DNA of 9,359 nucleotides from an uncultured Collinsella sp. (GTDB lineage: Bacteria; Actinomycetota; Coriobacteriia; Coriobacteriales; Coriobacteriaceae), in the NCBI GenBank assembly GCA_900545995.1, contig URBM01000077.1, positions 1 to 9,359 on the forward strand, written 5' to 3'. Below the pieces are notes generated by a model that saw nothing but the letters and a program-made list of their open reading frames with translations, did no database searches and was not told the origin of the DNA. This document shows positions 6,424 through 9,359 of the stretch, one piece after another; position 1 is the first letter of the stretch, and each line of letters begins with the position of its first letter. The translations under genes and the position numbers were made by a program.

Positions 6424-6457
6424 GCAATAAAATTGCACCATTCGAGCAATAATTTGC
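6424..6457. promoter_or_regulatory. Pair of AT-centred palindromes, candidate operator for galU
   Basis: GCAATAAAATTGC (6424-6436) and GCAATAATTTGC (6446-6457) are near-copies of each other, each palindromic, with centres 21-22 bp apart, close to two helical turns. They lie about 20-50 bp upstream of the proposed galU -35 box. The arrangement is that of a double binding site for a dimeric regulator; no known motif was assigned. The rest of 6352-6423 shows nothing I can support. Confidence 0.4.
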
Positions 6458-6474
6458 GTTGACCTGCTGAAGAA

Positions 6475-6502
6475 TTGTCTCTGCCTTGTAGCGACATATA
6501 GT
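6475..6502 (+). promoter_or_regulatory. Candidate galU promoter
   Basis: TTGTCT (6475-6480) and TATAGT (6497-6502), five of six bases to the -10 consensus, are separated by 16 bp. Transcription would start near 6509, about 90 nt before galU. A second option is TTGTAG (6486-6491) with TAAGAT (6511-6516) at 19 bp. Confidence 0.5.
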
Positions 6503-6598
6503 TCCAGCGGTAAGATGCTTAGGTATCGCAATTTGGTCTGCGGCTGTGTGCCGCACGCATGGGGCGCTTTTGCGCCTGCGAAAGGATCTTTGAATAAC

Positions 6599-7507
6599 AT
6601 GAAGGCAATCATCCCCGCCGCCGGTCTTGGCACGCGTTTTCTGCCTGGCACCAAGTGCACGCCCAAAGAGATGCTGCCGGTGCTCGACAAGCCCGTCATT
6701 CAGTACGTCGTCGAGGAGGCGCTCGACCCCGAGGAAGTCGACGACGCCATCATCGTTACTTCTCCCGGTAAGCCCGAGCTACTGAACTACTTCCAGCCCG
6801 ATCGCTCGCTCGAGAACCTGCTGCGCGAGCGCGGCAAGAACGCCTATGCCGATGCCGTCGCCCACGCTGGCGGTATGCCGGTCGACTTCCGTTATCAGTA
6901 CGAGCCCAAGGGCCTCGGCCATGCTATCCGCTCTGCTGCCGACGCCGTGGCAGGGGAGAACTTCCTGGTTCTTCTGGGCGACTACGTTGTGCCTAACCGC
7001 GACATCTGCGACAAGATGCTCGCCGTTTCCAAGGAGCACGGTGGCGCTTCGGTTATCGCCGTCGCTGCTTGCTCGCCCGAGGAAGTCAGCCGCTACGGCG
7101 TTATCGCCGGCGAGCGCGTCGGTTCGCTCGAGGGCGCCGAGGACGTTGCCGATGCAGAGCCGGGCGCTGTCTGGCGTATCGGCGGTCTGGTCGAGAAGCC
7201 CGCTCCCGAGGCTGCTCCGTCCAACCTGTACATCGTCGGCCGCTATCTGCTGAGCCCGCTGGTCATGGACCTGCTGGCAGATCAGCAGGCCGGCAAGGGC
7301 GGCGAGATCCAGCTCACCGACGCCATGGCCCGTTCGCTCGACCGCGAGGCCATGTATGCCGTCGTCATCGACCCGCTGTCGGGCTACGACACCGGCACTC
7401 CCTCTGGCTGGATGGCCACCAACGCCCTCATGGCTGCAAGCGATCCCCGCTTTGCCGGCGCCTTCTGGGACGCCATCGACGAGCGCGGCGGATTGATGCG
7501 CAAGTAA
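6599..7507 (+). CDS. galU: UTP-glucose-1-phosphate uridylyltransferase
   Basis: GalU makes UDP-glucose and pyrophosphate from UTP and glucose-1-phosphate in the cytoplasm, feeding cell-surface glycan synthesis and galactose metabolism. The 302-residue protein opens with the nucleotide-binding MKAIIPAAGLGTRFLPGTK, then KEMLPVLDKPVIQYVVEEA (23-41), PKGLGHAI (103-110), LLGDY (125-129, with metal-binding D128; most GalU proteins have LGDD), LVEKP (197-201) and GGEIQLTDAM (234-243). The start at 6599 is chosen over in-frame ATG 6515 because the family N-terminus begins there; AAAGGA (6581-6586) is 12 bases upstream, rather far, and an in-frame TTG at 6590 is an alternative that seems too close. 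It has its own promoter region and terminator, so it is probably monocistronic between the stalk-protein and RNA-polymerase genes. Confidence 0.95.
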   Translation: MKAIIPAAGLGTRFLPGTKCTPKEMLPVLDKPVIQYVVEEALDPEEVDDAIIVTSPGKPELLNYFQPDRSLENLLRERGKNAYADAVAHAGGMPVDFRYQYEPKGLGHAIRSAADAVAGENFLVLLGDYVVPNRDICDKMLAVSKEHGGASVIAVAACSPEEVSRYGVIAGERVGSLEGAEDVADAEPGAVWRIGGLVEKPAPEAAPSNLYIVGRYLLSPLVMDLLADQQAGKGGEIQLTDAMARSLDREAMYAVVIDPLSGYDTGTPSGWMATNALMAASDPRFAGAFWDAIDERGGLMRK

Positions 7508-7528
7508 GCCTTCGGACATCGACATTTA

Positions 7529-7560
7529 CGGGCGCGGACCTCGGTTCGCGCCCGTTTTTT
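7529..7560 (+). terminator. Intrinsic terminator after galU
   Basis: CGGGCGCGGACC (7529-7540) pairs with GGTTCGCGCCCG (7543-7554), with one G-U pair and a very small loop, followed by TTTTTT (7555-7560). It lies 21 bp after the galU stop and insulates rpoB from galU. Confidence 0.93.
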
Positions 7561-7602
7561 ATAAGAGCTGCGATTTCCGGCTCTCTGTTCACAGAAAATA
7601 TA

Positions 7603-7616
7603 TGAACATATGTTCG
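7603..7616. promoter_or_regulatory. LexA-type SOS box upstream of rpoB
   Basis: TGAACATATGTTCG matches the Gram-positive LexA/DinR consensus (CGAAC-N4-GTTCG) at all but the first base, and GAACATATGTTC is a perfect 12-bp palindrome. A further half-site, TGTTCA, lies at 7586-7591. The box is about 110 bp upstream of the proposed rpoB promoter and 43 bp after the galU terminator, in a notably AT-rich stretch. Which transcript it controls is not clear. Confidence 0.6.
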
Positions 7617-7693
7617 ATACACATACATCTACCTGCGTGTTTTCTGTCGAAAAACTTTGCTACTCCAAAAACTCAATCGCGTCAAGGCTTTTC

Positions 7694-7721
7694 TTGCCCA
7701 ACGGTCGCTACCTGATAAACT
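7694..7721 (+). promoter_or_regulatory. Candidate rpoB promoter
   Basis: TTGCCC (7694-7699) and TAAACT (7716-7721), with an extended TG at 7713-7714, are 16 bp apart. Transcription would start near 7728, giving a leader of about 65 nt. The leader can form a hairpin (TGGCGA 7738-7743 with TCGCCA 7753-7758). The bases between the LexA box and this promoter show no other signal I can support. Confidence 0.55.
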
Positions 7722-7794
7722 ATTAGGTTGCGATAACTGGCGAAGCTATGCCTCGCCAACCCACCGAGCATTTCCGTGAAGGAGGAAAAACCTG

Positions 7795-9359
7795 GTGACC
7801 TACGCATACACTGCCACTGAGCGCAAGCGCGTCAGCTTCGGGAAAATCCCGGAGGCCATGGAGCTCCCCAACCTTATCTCTGTTCAAAGGGAATCCTTTG
7901 AGCGTTTTAAGGACGAGGGCCTTCGTGAGGCGTTCAAGGAATCCAGCCCCATCCAGAGCCAGAACCATGTTCTCGAGGTTACCTTCGGCGAGCATCAGTT
8001 CGGCGACCCCGCGCACACCGTCGAGGAGTGCCGCGAGAAGGATATGACCTATCAGGCTCCGCTTCTGACCGACGTCCGTCTCACCAACAAGGAGACCGGC
8101 GAGATCAAGGAGCAGCTCGTCTTTATGGGCGACTTCCCCATGATGACCGATCAGGGCACCTTCATCATCAACGGTACCGAGCGTATCGTCGTCTCGCAGC
8201 TCGTCCGCTCCCCGGGCGTGTACTACAGCTCCGAGATGGATTCGGGCAAGCAGATCTACAAGGCCCAGATCATTCCGTCCCGCGGTGCCTGGCTTGAGTT
8301 TGAGGTCGACAAGCGCGACCAGCTCATGGTCTCCATCGACCGTAAGCGCAAGCAGAGCGCCACGATGTTCCTGCGCGCCCTTGGCATCGCCGTCACCAAC
8401 GACGACATTATCGAGCTACTCGGCAACTCCGATGTGATCAAGCGCACCCTGGAGCGCGACACCGCCCTCACCCGCGAGGACGCCCTCATCGAGATCTACC
8501 GTCGTCTGCGCCCGGGCGAGCCTCCCACCGTGGACGCTTCCCGCAGCCTGCTCGAGGGTCTGCTCTTCAACCCGCAGCGCTACGACCTGGCCCGCGTCGG
8601 TCGTTACAAGGTCAACAAGAAGCTCAACCTCACCACCGAGGAAGAGGTCACGGTGCTCACCGACGAGGATATCGTCGCGACGCTGCGCTACCTCCTGTCT
8701 CTCGCTGCCGGCGAGCAGGGCTTCAAGGTCGACGACATCGACCACTTTGGCAACCGCCGCATCCGTACCGTCGGCGAGCTCGTCGCCAACCAGTTCCGTA
8801 TCGGCATGAGCCGTATGGAGCGCGTCGTCCGTGAGCGCATGAGCTCCCAGGACATCGACGAGATCACCCCGCAGTCGCTCATCAACATCCGCCCGATCGT
8901 GGCCTCCATCAAGGAGTTCTTCGGCTCCTCTCAGCTCTCGCAGTTCATGGACCAGGCGAACCCCCTGACCGGTCTGACCCACAAGCGCCGTCTGTCCGCA
9001 CTCGGCCCTGGTGGTCTTGCCGGCCACAAGTCCGGCTCCAGCCGCCGCACCAACGTGCCGACGGCCGTCCGCGACGTTCACAATTCGCACTACAGCCGCA
9101 TGTGCCCGATCGAGACCCCCGAAGGCCCCAACATCGGCCTGATCGGCTCGCTCGCCCTCTACGCCCGCGTCAACGAGTATGGCTTCATCGAGGCCCCGTT
9201 CCGTCGCGTCGAGAACGGCGTTGCCACCGATCAGATCGACTGGATGACCGCTGACGAGGAAGAGAAGCACGTCATCGCGCCGGCCAACACGCCGCTCGAT
9301 CCCAAGACCAACGAGTTCATCACGACCGATGCCGAGGGTAAGATCTGTCTCTTATACAC
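7795..9359 (+). CDS. rpoB: DNA-directed RNA polymerase subunit beta, 5' part
   Basis: RpoB forms one side of the RNA polymerase active-site cleft and the rifampicin pocket. About 516 codons are present, less than half of the usual length of roughly 1150-1200; the window ends first. The GTG start at 7795 is set by AAGGAGG (7779-7785) and by the N-terminal match KRVSFGKIPEAMELPNLI. Conserved blocks seen include GDFPMMTDQGTFIINGTERI, VSQLVRSPGVYY, the rifampicin region SSQLSQFMDQANPL to HKRRLSALGPGGL (about 379-408) and MCPIETPEGPNIGLIGSLA. Positions matching E. coli Q513, D516, H526 and S531 are wild type (Q383, D386, H396, S401). The fork-loop-2 segment, residues 409-424, is 8 residues longer than usual. 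The last 15 bases look like adapter, so real coding sequence ends near 9344. Confidence 0.97.
   Translation, partial: MTYAYTATERKRVSFGKIPEAMELPNLISVQRESFERFKDEGLREAFKESSPIQSQNHVLEVTFGEHQFGDPAHTVEECREKDMTYQAPLLTDVRLTNKETGEIKEQLVFMGDFPMMTDQGTFIINGTERIVVSQLVRSPGVYYSSEMDSGKQIYKAQIIPSRGAWLEFEVDKRDQLMVSIDRKRKQSATMFLRALGIAVTNDDIIELLGNSDVIKRTLERDTALTREDALIEIYRRLRPGEPPTVDASRSLLEGLLFNPQRYDLARVGRYKVNKKLNLTTEEEVTVLTDEDIVATLRYLLSLAAGEQGFKVDDIDHFGNRRIRTVGELVANQFRIGMSRMERVVRERMSSQDIDEITPQSLINIRPIVASIKEFFGSSQLSQFMDQANPLTGLTHKRRLSALGPGGLAGHKSGSSRRTNVPTAVRDVHNSHYSRMCPIETPEGPNIGLIGSLALYARVNEYGFIEAPFRRVENGVATDQIDWMTADEEEKHVIAPANTPLDPKTNEFITTDAEGKICLLY
9345..9359. other. Probable Tn5/Nextera adapter remnant at the sequence end
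   Basis: CTGTCTCTTATACAC equals the first 15 bases of the 19-base reverse mosaic-end sequence that tagmentation libraries add to read ends. It begins mid-codon in rpoB and replaces conserved-looking sequence with CLLYT. It is best read as a library artefact at a contig end, not as genomic sequence. Confidence 0.9.

Noticed and set aside
6515..6598. N-terminal extension of GalU from an upstream ATG
   Set aside because: The family N-terminus starts at 6599, the extension is not GalU-like, and the candidate promoter would start transcription only just before 6515.
9019..9066. Frameshift pair as the cause of the unusual RpoB segment
   Set aside because: The stretch is 24 bases longer than usual, a multiple of three, and both flanks are in the same frame without a compensating change.
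8416..9270. Minus-strand open frame of 284 codons opposite rpoB
   Set aside because: It is antisense to highly conserved rpoB blocks, with composition (V, D, G, A, E, L-rich) typical of a reverse shadow of a biased gene.

Overview
The window is GC-rich bacterial DNA. The ribosomal-protein and RNA-polymerase genes, strong AAAGGA/GGAGG ribosome binding sites and codon style suggest an actinobacterial gut lineage of the Coriobacteriia. Collinsella or a close relative is my best guess from protein style, and no search was possible. The last 15 bases match the inner part of the Tn5/Nextera mosaic-end adapter, so the right edge is probably a contig end with untrimmed adapter.

Layout. Positions 1-788 hold the 3' part of an MFS sugar-efflux-like transporter, followed by a perfect 22-bp-arm hairpin (804-870). 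Positions 942-2891 hold a probable two-gene unit: an intracellular GH13 alpha-glucan hydrolase and, 3 nt later, a family-6-type hypoxanthine/uracil DNA glycosylase. A convergent gene of uncertain function (2888-3544, minus) overlaps the glycosylase by its stop codon. A PLP aminotransferase (3638-4774) is divergent from that gene.

Positions 4775-5282 carry no protein gene but are dense in signals. There is a roughly 250-bp nested palindrome whose right flank is the rplJ promoter, then an L10-type leader RNA, then an intrinsic terminator/attenuator. rplJ and rplL follow, with two intercistronic hairpins between them and a strong terminator after rplL. galU, with its own promoter and terminator, lies between rplL and rpoB. 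The rpoB promoter region includes a near-perfect Gram-positive LexA (SOS) box. rpoB is present for about 516 codons and is cut by the window end.

How the genes fit together. The right half is translation/transcription core (stalk proteins L10 and L7/L12, RNA polymerase beta) with a UDP-glucose synthesis gene interposed. The left half is carbohydrate handling and housekeeping repair. I see no CRISPR, phage, toxin-antitoxin or biosynthetic cluster, and no whole new gene system. The unusual signals are regulatory or structural: the palindrome containing a mirrored promoter, an 8-residue expansion in RpoB fork loop 2, the LexA box ahead of rpoB, paired palindromes ahead of galU, and an abrupt codon-usage change within the aminotransferase gene.
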